Origin: Larimichthys crocea
Taxonomy: Eukaryota; Chordata; Actinopteri; Sciaenidae
Length of the DNA: 64,000 nucleotides
Reading direction: 5' to 3'
Assembly (NCBI RefSeq): GCF_000972845.2
Contig: NC_040016.1
Location: 24,422,304-24,486,303 of the forward strand
A model generated the notes under the pieces. The model made no database searches. It was not told the origin of the DNA and saw nothing but the letters and a program-made list of their open reading frames with translations. Shown in pieces: positions 49,204 to 59,845 of the stretch (position 1 is its first letter; each line of letters begins with the position of its first letter). Position numbers and translations under genes: made by a program.

Positions 49204-49799
49204 ATTGTGAGAACTGAATTTGAACTGTGAGAACTGAATCTGAACTGTGAGAACTGAATCTGAACTGTGAGAAATTAATTTGAATTGTGAGAACTGAATT
49301 TGAATTGTGAGAACTGAATTTGAACTGTGAGAACTGAATTTGAACTGTGAGAACTGAATTTGAACTGTGAGAACTGAATTTGAATTGTGAGAACTGAATT
49401 TGAATTGTGAGAACTGAATTTGAACTGTGAGAACTGAATTTGAACTTTGAGAACTGAATTTGAACTGTGAGAACTGAATTTGAATTGTGAGAACTGAATT
49501 TGAACTGTGAGAACTGAATTTGAATTGTGAGAACTGAATTTAAATTAAAAACTGTGAGACGAATGTGAACGTGAGAACTGAATTAGAACTGTGAGAACTG
49601 AATTTGATGTGAGAAATTAATTGAATTGTGGAGAAATATTTGAATTGTGAGAACTGAATTTAATTGTGGAACTGAATTTGAATTGTGAGAACTGAATTTG
49701 AACTGTGAGAACTGAATTTGAACTGTGAGAACTGAATTTGAATTGTGAGAACTGAATTTGAATTGTGAGAACTGAATTTGAATTGTGAGAAATGAATGT
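49204..49799. repeat. 20-bp minisatellite, about 30 copies
   Basis: The unit TGAATTTGAACTGTGAGAAC recurs with an exact 20-bp period, varying mainly at AACT/AATT. The block 49550-49680 has several small deletions. The sequence then passes into AT-rich, related text (ATTCAGATTCAGTTT) up to the 30-bp inverted repeat at 49968-49997. Confidence 0.95.
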
Positions 49800-49967
49800 C
49801 AGTTCCAAACTAATAAATTTAATTTCAAATTACAATTCAGATTCAGTTTTTCAATGCAATGATTTAAATTGAACAATACACATTCAAATTATGTGATTCA
49901 AATTCAGTTTTAATGCAGTTATTCAAGTTAAGCAATTCAAATATAAATGATTCAGATTCAGTTTCTG

Positions 49968-49997
49968 GTGGCACATATTTCAGCCCATAGATATCTG
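49968..49997 (-). repeat. 30-bp inverted repeat, right copy
   Basis: Perfect reverse complement of 48151-48180. Together the two copies bound a 1.85-kb segment containing the minisatellite. No matching target duplication was found outside the two copies. Confidence 0.9.
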
Positions 49998-51656
49998 CCG
50001 TATGTGTTCACCAGCTACTCTGTCTGCTCTTTGATGCTCGGCAGGTCGTGCGCAGGGAGTTTATTACAACTTTTTTTCCGGGAACAGCTGCATGCTGCTG
50101 CTGGAAATGAGGTTAATAAGCAAGACCAAACAAGCATAGTTGAGGTAATAAAATTAAAACAATGAGCTAAGAAAGTTCTTCTTAGCTCTATGAAGTAGAG
50201 TTGGTAACACTCTGTGAGTTCAGAGACACCATTCACATTAATATATTGAATTTACCTGGAGCAGTTTTTTTATTTTTATTTTTAAAGAAACAGAAAACAG
50301 AATCTGATGTCTTCATCTGCAATGAACCAGCTTAGAAAATCTGTAAAACACCTTAGAGGACAACAGAATATGTTTTCACCCAGGTTAAATGAGGTAATCA
50401 GAGTTTGTCTTTTGACATATTGTTCGTGGCGGGTTGTCCGTCAGTTAAAACGCTTCCTGGCTTCCCCCAGCAGCAGGCTGTTTCATCTCCCTGCTCCAAA
50501 CGGCCCTGCCTGCCCACGCTTCCTCTACCATCTGCCCCCCTGTGAAGACATGAGGCATTCCTTGGATCAACAGCTTATAGGAAACGGGGAAGTCAGCAGC
50601 CCGATAACAGCCAGAGGGAACTCAATTCCTGTCAAAATTTCATTTAAAAGCAAAATATCTTTTTTTTTTTATGATTGGCCTTGTTCCAAAAGCTGTAGCA
50701 GCATCCTACACCATGTTGAACTGAATGTGCTGGTGGATTTATGAAGACATTTTTAACTGGCAGTTTCTTAAATCCATAACCTCTGATTCTGTTCTTAAAT
50801 GAACTCTCTGATGACCTTTTCCAAAGTGACACTACCACTTATATCTTGGAACAAAGTTAGAGCATTTGTTGTTTGCTGAATGTAAAAGTGACTGACACCA
50901 CAGACTTCTGTTCCCAATCGTCTACCAACAGTAAATGTTGGTTCCTTTAAACCATGGCCACAACCTGAAAGCAGCCTTAAACCTGCATTAAGCATTTTTT
51001 TTACAACAATGGATCTAATTACTAAAGAGGTCATTCGTAGTGATAAACCCACATCCAATTATCACCTGACTCTTCAGCTTACTTGTTATCAGTGACCAGC
51101 AACTCTGTCAGTCGCTCTGTCAGGTCCACAAAAATGTCCCCACCCTTTGGCACCTTCAGTTTCCACCCTTGGAGGCTGAAATTAAGAAGTGTGTGTGACA
51201 AGGTGTGTATGTGTTCATGCTCTTTGGCAAAAAGGGGGTGTGGCCATGAAAATGGCCTCAAACAAAAAAGGCCCATAACTTCTAAACAGATTCACATAGC
51301 ATGACATTGTGTGTGTGAATGCATGGACACATGGCTGTGTGTGCAGTTGCAGATTTTGCTAGTGCTGCAGCTAACTGGAACAGAAAAACTGGAAATCAGA
51401 CCGAGCTGGAATTGCAACAAAATGGTGACATTTTTTTTTTTTCTGTAGCAAGCAGCTGAATGTGACAATGTGGGCAGCAGGGAGTCTTCTGAATCATTTT
51501 CAACAACAACATTTTGGTTTCATTTTCAGTCAGAGATGCCGGTCGTCCAATTCAAGTACTGTGTAAAAAATGTATCTGTAAAGTGCAGATTTCCCCCTGT
51601 GTTTATGATGTCATTCGCCATTATTTTTATTGTACTAATTACTATTACTTTCCCAG

Positions 51657-51737
51657 CTTGACAATCCTGATGAGCAAGCAGCCCAGATCAGAAGAGAGCT
51701 GGATGGACGACTGCAAATGGCAGACCAGATCGCTCGG
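51657..51737 (+). CDS. cadps: CADPS (CAPS1) internal exon, 27 codons
   Basis: Phase 0 at both ends, residues 150-176 of the visible stretch. It encodes [20 protein letters not shown] followed by MADQIAR, as in vertebrate CADPS. The acceptor TTTCCCAG is preceded by a branch-point-like TACTAAT at 51633-51639. The donor is GTAAGG. The downstream intron is only 94 bp. Confidence 0.95.
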
Positions 51738-51831
51738 GTAAGGGACATGGATGAAGGATTAATGATGGATTGGAAGGGATACATTGATAGACTGCTCATA
51801 AATGAATTGGTTGCCTTCCTGTTTTGGTCAG
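51738..51831 (+). other. cadps: Very short cadps intron (94 bp)
   Basis: It runs from GTAAGG to GGTCAG with a T-rich CCTTCCTGTTTTGG before the acceptor. It is close to the minimum size for vertebrate introns. Confidence 0.85.
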
Positions 51832-52068
51832 CATGGTGGAAGGTTTCCCAGATTTGCATCTAGAGAGATGGAGGCCATGTTCATTGAGGAGCTGCGATCT
51901 TCTGTCAACCTGCTGATGGCCAACCTGGAGAGCATGCCGGTGTCCAAGGGAGGAGAGTTCAAGCTGCAGAAGCTGAAGCGAGGCCACAACACCTCCATCA
52001 TGGACATGGGCCAGGAGGACGAGAACACGCTGTCCAAATCTGACGTGGTCCTGTCCTTTACCCTGGAG
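51832..52068 (+). CDS. cadps: CADPS (CAPS1) internal exon running into the C2 domain
   Basis: 79 codons, phase 0 at both ends, residues 177-255 of the visible stretch. It encodes [14 protein letters not shown], then [38 protein letters not shown], and ends [11 protein letters not shown], the beginning of the C2 domain. The start HGGRFPRF differs from the mammalian ERKFPKF form I recall and is one residue longer. The donor is the unusual GTTGGT; joining there gives [13 protein letters not shown] across the junction, as expected. Confidence 0.93.
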
Positions 52069-52613
52069 GTTGGTGGACTTCTTGACTGAGAGATTGTTGG
52101 CATTATCAGTACTTATGTGGTGTTTCTAGTTAGAAGAAGGTAGATGACGGGGGAACTCCCTTCTAGATGAGTGACAACAGTTTGGATGTGGATTGGCACT
52201 GTCCAAAATGGAAAGGGCTCATTATTTAGGATAAGGATAAAATCTGTCTGAATATTTCTAGTGGGCCTCAGAGTACCCTTAAAGGCATTTAACAACACGA
52301 CCAGTACTGTATACTAAAGTTAATAGGGAGTAGCAGCACAGATATGCAGCACAGATTTTATTCTGACATATCACCAACAATGTTGTTGAGTATAAAAGAG
52401 CCTCTGTGGGATCCAGATGTACTTTAAGTCATATATTAAAGTATGTTCTTTACAAAATGTGCATTAATTCCCCAATGTAAATGCCTGCCTTGACCCCGTA
52501 CCAGTAGAATAGAGTAGTAGTGTAGGACTCTGGGGATCATGAATATTCATAACACATTCCCTAAATAATAAGATCTGGGTTAGTTACCAAAGCAGAATCA
52601 TCCTCCGGGAGTA

Positions 52614-52870
52614 TGTTACGACCCCGGCTCTTGGGAAGCATCAAAGGTGACAAACAACAGCCAATGCAGCTAGAGTTACTTTTATTGTAGCCAAAAGTCA
52701 AAACCAAGGATAACCATGAAGACAAAAGGTGGAGGCTGGTGGTACTGCAGCAGGCCCAAGCTGCAGTGTGAGAGAGAGAGTGTGGGTGGAGCTACCCAGA
52801 GCTCTAAAGGCCTCCAAACAGGTGCCAGAGGGAAACAATGAGGAGGAGCCTCTGATCACCTGAAAACTTC
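52614..52870 (-). mobile_element. Possible solo LTR or LTR fragment, antisense to cadps
   Basis: On the minus strand the segment contains an AATAAA-type signal (CTACAATAAAAGTAACTC) and ends GCCGGGGTCGTAACA, a 3' terminus common in fish Ty3/gypsy LTRs. Its 5' end is unclear (TGTTAGACC at 52938 is one candidate), and no target duplication was found. No internal retroelement sequence accompanies it. Confidence 0.45.
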
Positions 52871-54329
52871 GAGAGATTAGAGAAAATTTAGAGAGATTAG
52901 CCTTGGACTTAACAGAGTAAGAACTGTGCGGTCTAACAAACATGTTGCAATGTTCAGTCCTCAAGCATATAGTATATCCATGCATGCAGTATATCCATGC
53001 TTCCTTATCTGTGTTGAGGCATTGCTATGTTTGTTGGTGAGTTACTACCTCAGACTCTCAATCAATGGAACAGCGTAAAACCATCAGCATGAAAGTGCAT
53101 CATGTCGCCTGTGTCCTCATGAGCAGGATCCAAACGAAACAGAGACCCACACATTAACAACACTGCTCCATAGTGCTATTACAGTGGTGCTGTAGCACCA
53201 TGGGGCAAAAACAAACCTCCAGTATTTTGCAGAGCATGTGGTGATCATTTCTATATTCTAATATTTCTACTTTGGTAGAAATGTGTCACACATAACACAT
53301 TTTTACACAATTTGGCAATGCAAAAGACTGTAAGCAAGGCACTGATAGTCAGGGTGGTGCAGGTGTAGACATAAAGAGTCTTGTTCCTGTTGCCTGGAGT
53401 AAACTGTCAAAAAAAGCTATTTTCTGATTTCAGCCCAACCGCTGTCATATGAATCCACCACAGTGTTTTTCCTCATGAACCATGGATGGTTTGTCAGGAG
53501 TGTCAGGAGTTGCTAATGAGAGGAAATGTCTCTCAGGATCTCAACTGACTGACAGACTTTTTGAACCTCTCCGTAATTGGTTGACAGGCAGGTCTATATT
53601 GAAAAGGACAAGGAGACGGATACAGTATCCCCTCACTATTCACTTGATAAATTGCCTGTCCAGATCCTGTGTCCGTGCAGGTTCTGTGAGTGTTTATCCT
53701 CCACATGGGTCCACAAAGCAGAACAGTCAAGCAGGCCTGTGATTATTTGACTGCCTTCCCGTTGATTGTTTCTTACATCTCAGATAGAAGAGGCACTTTT
53801 CCATCTTATCTACAGTATAAAAAAATACAATGTGGGTGAGGTGGGAGAAATTCTATCTTTCATACAATGAATGTTTTCTTTAGCATGGCAGCACCTACCC
53901 ACCATTTGTACTTCTCTCATCGAGGTCTGGCAAGGCTCAGTAGACTGGCTTCAGCTCCCAGAGGCTTAGACAATTCTCTGCTTCATTCAAGTGTCAACAT
54001 AAATCCACTAGACACATGTATAGTATAGTAGCTTACTAATGACAGAACTATTGAGATGATTAGCAGAAACACTAATCAATCTGCAAGATCTGAAAGTGAG
54101 CATGTTGAGATTTACAATGTAAGTAAGTCAGTTTTACATGTTTCCCACTAATCATCTGTTTTGGCTGATTCTGAAAGTGAAGTCAGACAATTTGACAAAT
54201 GAGTTTACTCTGTTCTCAGCTCACAAAACTGGAATTCTGCAGCTTTGAAGTGAGCAAACAAATAAAACTCTTCTGCAGACTCAAATACAAAAAAAATACT
54301 TTATATTTCCCATCAAGAGCAGCATTTTA

Positions 54330-54640
54330 TATATTCATTTATCTATCTGCACATTTATAGTATTATTTATAGTATTTATAGCATTCTGTGAATATAGTGT
54401 GAACTATACTGTAATATACTTGCACGTTAGCTTGCACTACAGATCCTTTGTTTTTAGAAGATATTCTATATATATTTATAGTGTTTATATTTTAATACTT
54501 TTTTATCTGCCTATATTTTTTTATATTTTTCTTTTTACCTAATGTTTATTCTGCACCAACTACAGTACACTAAGTCAAATTCCTTGTAAGTGCAAACCTA
54601 CTTGGCAATAAACTTGATTCTCTTTCTGATTCTGATTCAT
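54330..54640 (+). repeat. 3' end of a teleost LINE-like repeat
   Basis: It contains TTTATTCTGCACCAACTACA, AGTCAAATTCCTTGTAAGTG, then TTGGCAATAAACTTGATTCT and a GATTCT-repeat tail. This is the 3' end of a repeat common in fish genomes, with the simple-repeat tail seen in L2/CR1-type elements. No coding part is attached. Confidence 0.65.
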
Positions 54641-55308
54641 TTAGTTCACAGAGGATAATCTGTGTGGGTAAATGAAGAATGTCCTGGTACCTCAGGTCCA
54701 TGATTAAGATGAATCATGACCAATGACTGCCTCACTGGAATTGTCACATGACAACAAACAAATTGAACTTGATTCTGCAACATGTTGTTTTCCACACTGA
54801 CGCTGCTCATGCTCAAACTGCACATAGATACAATATTGTTTAGATGGAGGGTCATACATGTTGTCTACCACAGCACTGAGCACTAAGCCTTAAATGTAAG
54901 CAGCACTCATGCAGTCATCTGACAAAACACTGACAAAACCTTGATCTCAAGAGACAGCGTCTGCTTTATTATCTTCTTTCTCTAAATTCCTGTTCGTACA
55001 CGTCATTTTGAGCTGCTTTCAAGACAAGCTTTATTTTGCAGGTTACTTTATTTTTCTCAGGGTCATTAGCACAATTCAATCAATGGTGCTTCCTGTATTC
55101 TGTTACACCTCACCTATAATGTAAGTGATGGTAAAGATGGGCGGAGATATAATGATGTGTCATATTTTGTTGTCAGTGTTTAATTGTCCTTGCTTTTGCT
55201 TTCCTCACTGCCTGACAGCCATTTATTTCAGTAACAGTCAAGTTAACACTAAGAGTCACCAGTGTCACCACCCCCCTCTCTTTGTGTGTATGTGTTTGTC
55301 TGTTGCAG

Positions 55309-55430
55309 GTTGTGATCATGGAGGTGCAGGGTTTGAAGTCACTGGCTCCAAACAGAATTGTTTACTGCACCATGGAGGTGGAGGGGGGACACAAATTGCA
55401 GACAGACCAAGCTGAGGCCTCGAAACCCAC
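55309..55430 (+). CDS. cadps: CADPS (CAPS1) C2-domain exon
   Basis: 40 codons plus 2 bases (residues 256-295 and part of 296). It encodes [40 protein letters not shown] and the first two bases of Thr. This is the central part of the C2 domain, which in CAPS contributes to membrane and protein contacts. The His in GGHK replaces a Glu in the mammalian sequence I recall. The acceptor is TGTTGCAG and the donor GTATGT. A long CA repeat starts about 20 bases after the donor. Confidence 0.96.
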
Positions 55431-55452
55431 GTATGTATAGCATGCACGTGTG

Positions 55453-55603
<151 letters not shown>

Positions 55604-55809
55604 TCACTCCACATCAGGGTAAGTGAAGCTTTTTTGAGACGGGTTTAGTAAACAGAGCTTCAGTAAAATTACATACTGCCATCTACTGGTCAAATAACTG
55701 TTTCACCTGACGACCACTCTGTGTCCATGATCAAATATGAATGCTATGTGCAATGTGCTATGCCTGTAGTGTTGTGCAGGATTGTGCCCTCTGAAACTCA
55801 AACTTGTAT

Positions 55810-56090
55810 CAAAAACAAAGTGTGTGTAGTGTGTAGGTGTGTAGGTTTTAGCAGCATCTAACGGTGTAGTTGTTGATTTCAGCCTCTCGTACTAAATGTT
55901 GAAGGAAGAAAGGTGTCTGAAAAACACGCCTGATATACAGCTAGTGTTTGGTTTCTCCATTCTGGCCTACAGTAAAATAAACATGAGGGTTTAACATAGG
56001 CTGTAGATGTAAAAGTCTTATTTTTTTATTATCAATATTATATTTATTTTTGCCATATTCTGTGAATAGAGCACTGAAGCTTTAAATAGA
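55810..56090. repeat. Possible old interspersed repeat
   Basis: The text TTTTAGCAGCATCTAACGGT, then AGCTAGTGTTTGGTTTCTCC and TTCTGGCCTACAGTA, resembles a repeat seen often in fish introns and 3' regions. No ends were identified and the class is unknown. Confidence 0.4.
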
Positions 56091-57070
56091 GCTTTGTTAT
56101 GACTCAGGCAGGTGTGAATAGTCAGGTTCCATATATCAGTCAATCCCAAGTCCTATCTCATTCAGCTTTTCAGGACATAGTCAGGCTGGTGCTCAGTGTA
56201 CATACTACAACTCTCCGGCACCATTCACCTCCACCTCCACGACCTCCTCTAGCATTCACATGTAGGTTTAGTCTCAGGCAATTTCATGTTAAATCAAGTG
56301 TTTATATTTTGGGCTCTTCCCTGTGATTTTAGGTCAGGGACAGACTGTGTTACACATTGTCATGTGTGGATGAAAATCTTATATTGTCAGTGAGAAAGTT
56401 TGTTCTCCACAGTGTTTAGAGTCAGGGGGAGGAATGTTTTATTACATGATTCACTGAGGAAACAAAGCTGTTTGCCTTTTCATCATTTACATTATTATTA
56501 GCATAATTAAGCACCAATTAAAGTGACAACGCTTCATTCATTCTCTCATCACTTACACTTCCTGTTCCTCTGGATTAAGTCTTGTTTGTTAGTGTTTAAT
56601 AGTTCAAGCTGTTCTATGAGTACAGTTGGAGTAAGTGATGGGAAAATGGCCTGTCACAGGAGACTAGATCCTGGCTGGAAACACTGCTTCTCACTGTCAG
56701 CTGGCCTCTTTAATTGTGCAGACGCTGAACAAAAATCAAGCCTGGCTTTGTGTTCTGGCAAATATGAGGACTGAGAAAGTGTAACACAAATGGACATTCT
56801 TAGAACCACTGCAGTTTTTGTGGGAATTGAGTTTCTTTACAGTAATTTAGAGAAACACCGTAGTTGAAATTCAGATAATTTTGAGAATGCTGCATTTACA
56901 GGCCTAAAAAGCTTCATGCAGCCTGCAGTAGCACTGTTGAGAAAAATATTTTGACAGCCACCATCGTTTCACAACAATTGTGGAATTAAAAAAGCAGCTG
57001 TATATAATTAATATTTTCTGAGCCTATTTTATATTATTTTATTTCATAAGCTGTTGTCTTGACTCAGTTA

Positions 57071-57084
57071 AATTATTATTATTG

Positions 57085-57122
<38 letters not shown>
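57071..57122. repeat. (ATT)n microsatellite
   Basis: About 17 ATT/TTA trinucleotides, with two GTT variants near the left end. Confidence 0.95.
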
Positions 57123-58349
57123 TGTTATGGTATGTATAGATTTTTAAAAAATCCCCTTCTCACCCCTCTGTATTAAGTAAACTGTTGACTACCACAGGAA
57201 CATTATTAGTCCCTAAAGGAATATTAAACAATATTGCTAAGATTGTGTCTAATTGGCTGGTGGCCACTGTACACTGTTAATCAGTTAGTATCAGTTCCTG
57301 TAGGAACATTGCGGGGACATTTTGTTCAGTAACAGTACAGTAACACAGTTTCAGGAGGCTGCAGCAGTATAATAACTGTAATCTGCTCATGTCGAATGTG
57401 AGAGGAAACATAATTGGCAGAGACTGCCTTATGTCTGCTAATGTACAAATGAATACCACATTAGAATCTGTAATAATCAGGAAAAGGCAGTGTGATTTGA
57501 TCTCCTTTTGAGCAGAGCAGACGACAGTTTGGGTTATGTCAGTTATGAGATAACAAAGCTTGTTATCATTTGGGAAATAGACTGATAAATGTTGGGATGA
57601 GAGAACAGACTGTGTGTGTGTTAACCAAGAAATTCATTTCTAAAAAACAATTAGAGCCATGGCCTCTACAGGCTTTATATTTCTCTTAGTATGATGGTTG
57701 GTTAAGCAGCTTAATATTTTATAGTGAACCTTAACACAGAATCCTGTGGAATGTCACGGACTCTGCAGTCAGTGATTCAGACAACCAAACATTTGTGCAG
57801 ACATTTCCTCAGTGGACCTTGGTGATGCCAGGCTGGGTTAATAGATGAAATGCAAATAGAAAGTCTCTTGATTTCTCTCATCTAACCTCCACTTGACTGC
57901 TGTTTCCATCTACAATATTTATTTGACTCTGCCTGTTGGTGACTTGAGTTTCTGTGTGCTCTGCACACAAGAGGATGTGAGTAACATCTGAGATGTGGGT
58001 GGGACAGATGGATGTTAAATGGTCTTCTCCAGTGGAAACATCATTACTGGGTCAGTCAAGCACAGGCCTCATATCAATCTATGCAAACAACAAGGAAACA
58101 CGCAGCAGTGTTTTATGTGAAAAGCCCCAGTGGATGAATTTCTATCATAGCAGATGTCATGTTGTTAATACACTGACACAGGTGCAGCAACACACTGCAG
58201 CTGCTGTGTTTCTTAGCTGTTAACTTTTAGCCACCAGGGGCCATATTCACAAATATCTTACCTGAGAGCACAATGAGTCACTGGCACTGAAAGGTCCAAA
58301 TGCAGAGCTTCCTCCTGAGAACAACAACTTTTAACTCCTGGCTGGGGAT

Positions 58350-58560
58350 GCTTGCATGGGTTTTCTCAGGGTGTTCTGGTTTCCCCCACCATCACACATG
58401 AACTTTGTTGCCTCTGAGCTTGTTTAGAGGTGGAGTTGGTTCCTGGGTGCTGCACAGTCATCCTAATTAGGACAGTTTAAATTGCAGAGAAAGAATTAGG
58501 CTATGCTGAATGTAGCTCTGTGCATGATTATGTGACAATAAACTCGATTTGGTCTGAAAA
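58350..58560 (+). repeat. Diverged SINE/LINE-tail-like repeat
   Basis: The text GCATGGGTTTTCTCAGGGTG, TTCTGGTTTCCCCCACC, GGGTGCTGCACAGTCATCC and a GTGACAATAAACTCGATTT end follows the pattern of fish retroposon 3' parts. It is heavily decayed. Confidence 0.5.
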
Positions 58561-59225
58561 GCTGTGGTATTAAATCAGTGTTCCACTGTGGTACCACCTC
58601 AGATGATATTAGGTTCTCCAAGTACCATCATTATGTCAGACATTAGAATATAGTAGGCTGACCCTCTCCAGCTGCGAGTAGTACACACAGGAGGCAGGTT
58701 TATTCCAAATCCAGGTTAATTCCAAACATTCCAAACTCAATGTGCTTCTTCTGCACAGTAACCAGGTTTATGCATTCAGTATTAATAAAGCCAATGTGTT
58801 TTCTCAAACCCAACAGAGAAAATGAATGCAGTCATTTTGAGTTTATTAGTACTATTACATAAATCTTATTACTTGCTTCACATTAAATTTGTTAGTTCAT
58901 TTATATTAAACTATGTGATTCAAATGGATGGAAATTTTCTATGTAATTGAAATGCATAAGTGGCCAATTTCTTTTCAGACTTTCAGCCTTTTATTTCACT
59001 AGGCTCTTGCCAACGACTAAGTCAGTCCCACAGCCTGTGCCTGAAACCTTCCTCCTCCCGGTGGTCCACAACGCCTGTGGTACAAACACTAACAATGCCC
59101 CGGTGCTCTGAGCTCACAGCCCAGCTAACAAACTGAGCTAGCATTAGCTAACAGCAGTTACAGTTGGCAGCAGTTTACTTCACTGTCCACATTTTATCCA
59201 TAAAATATGATCCAGTTTCACCATA

Positions 59226-59313
59226 TCAGTCAAATAGTTGGTGGAGCTTCTACATGGAGCACAAAGACGTCAGTCAAATAGTTGGTGGAGCTTCTACATG
59301 GAGCACAAAGACG
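59226..59313. repeat. Perfect tandem duplication of a 44-bp unit
   Basis: Two identical copies begin TCAGTCAAATAGTTGGTGGA at 59226 and 59270. The lack of differences indicates a recent event, or possibly a length polymorphism. Confidence 0.95.
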
Positions 59314-59470
59314 CATGGGAGAAAAGACATGACACAGAAACGAGACAACTTTCACCTGATTACACGTCAGTGTAGCATCAAAATGATTTAAAAATGATCT
59401 GTCACTTTATGGTAGGAAAGTTGTACAATGTTGCCTTAAGGTCTCTGTTTTCCTTCTTTCTTGTTGTATC

Positions 59471-59503
59471 TGTGTGTTTGTGTGTGTGTTTGTGTGTGTG
59501 TAG
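59471..59503 (+). promoter_or_regulatory. TG-rich acceptor region of a cadps exon
   Basis: The 33 bases before the exon at 59504 are an almost pure TG tract (with two TTTG interruptions) ending TGTGTGTAG. The T-rich stretch CTTCTTTCTTG lies further upstream. UG repeats at an acceptor are known from CFTR exon 9, where TDP-43 and CELF proteins bind and affect inclusion. The role here is inferred from sequence only. Confidence 0.6.
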
Positions 59504-59615
59504 TTGGGGTACCCAGGGTGACTTCACCACCACCCAGCCGTTACCTGCTGTGAAGGTGAAGCTGTTTACTGAAAGCACAGGAGTGCTGGCCCTGGAAGAT
59601 AAAGAGCTAGGAAAG
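59504..59615 (+). CDS. cadps: CADPS (CAPS1) C2-domain exon
   Basis: One base completing Thr-296, then 37 codons (residues 297-333). It encodes [20 protein letters not shown] followed by [17 protein letters not shown], the distal part of the C2 domain. The acceptor is the TG tract ending TAG; the donor is GTAAGA. The next intron is only 90 bp. Confidence 0.96.
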
Positions 59616-59705
59616 GTAAGAAATGATAATTCATTCATTCATTTTAGTTGGTACCACCTCTGTACACATATATATGTTGTATAGCTTATTATTTGCCTCT
59701 TCCAG
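59616..59705 (+). other. cadps: Very short cadps intron (90 bp)
   Basis: It begins GTAAGA and ends GCCTCTTCCAG, with a TA-rich middle. It is near the minimum intron size for vertebrates. Confidence 0.88.
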
Positions 59706-59845
59706 GTTGTGCTCCATCCGACTCCCAACAGTCCCAAACAGTCTGAGCTCCACAAGATGACCGTGTCTAAAGGCTGCCCAGACAATGACCTCAAGATCAA
59801 ACTGGCCATTCGCATGGACAAACCACAGAACATGAAGCATTGTGG
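59706..59845 (+). CDS. cadps: CADPS (CAPS1) exon linking the C2 and PH domains
   Basis: 46 codons plus 2 bases (residues 334-379 and part of 380). It encodes [40 protein letters not shown] and QNMKHC, then two bases of Gly. This closes the C2 region and leads into the PH domain. The TPNSPKQSE and DKPQNMKH wording follows CADPS1 more closely than CADPS2 as I recall them. The donor is GTAAGT. Confidence 0.96.

Larger units (their letters stand above)
34413..51656 (+). other. cadps: 17.2-kb cadps intron rich in mobile-element remnants
   Basis: This intron runs from GTAAGT to TTTCCCAG. It holds the fish repeats, MITE, reverse-transcriptase fragment, MADF fragment and minisatellite listed separately. 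Between them (for example 36200-38900, 39300-41100, 41600-43100, 45800-48100 and 50000-51600) I see AT-rich intron sequence with no recognisable exon. The 145-codon frame at 50307-50744 shows no known domain. Confidence 0.85.
52069..55308 (+). other. cadps: cadps intron with an LTR-like element and a LINE tail
   Basis: This 3.24-kb intron has a weak donor GTTGGT and a good pyrimidine-rich acceptor ending TGTTGCAG. Apart from the two repeats listed, it is ordinary AT-rich sequence with no recognisable exon. Confidence 0.85.

Noticed and set aside
49204..49799. CRISPR-like regular repeats
   Set aside because: The 20-bp units are contiguous with no unique spacers, and the genome is vertebrate.
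50307..50744. 145-codon frame in the large intron
   Set aside because: No known domain, no homologous neighbours and ordinary intron composition; chance frame.
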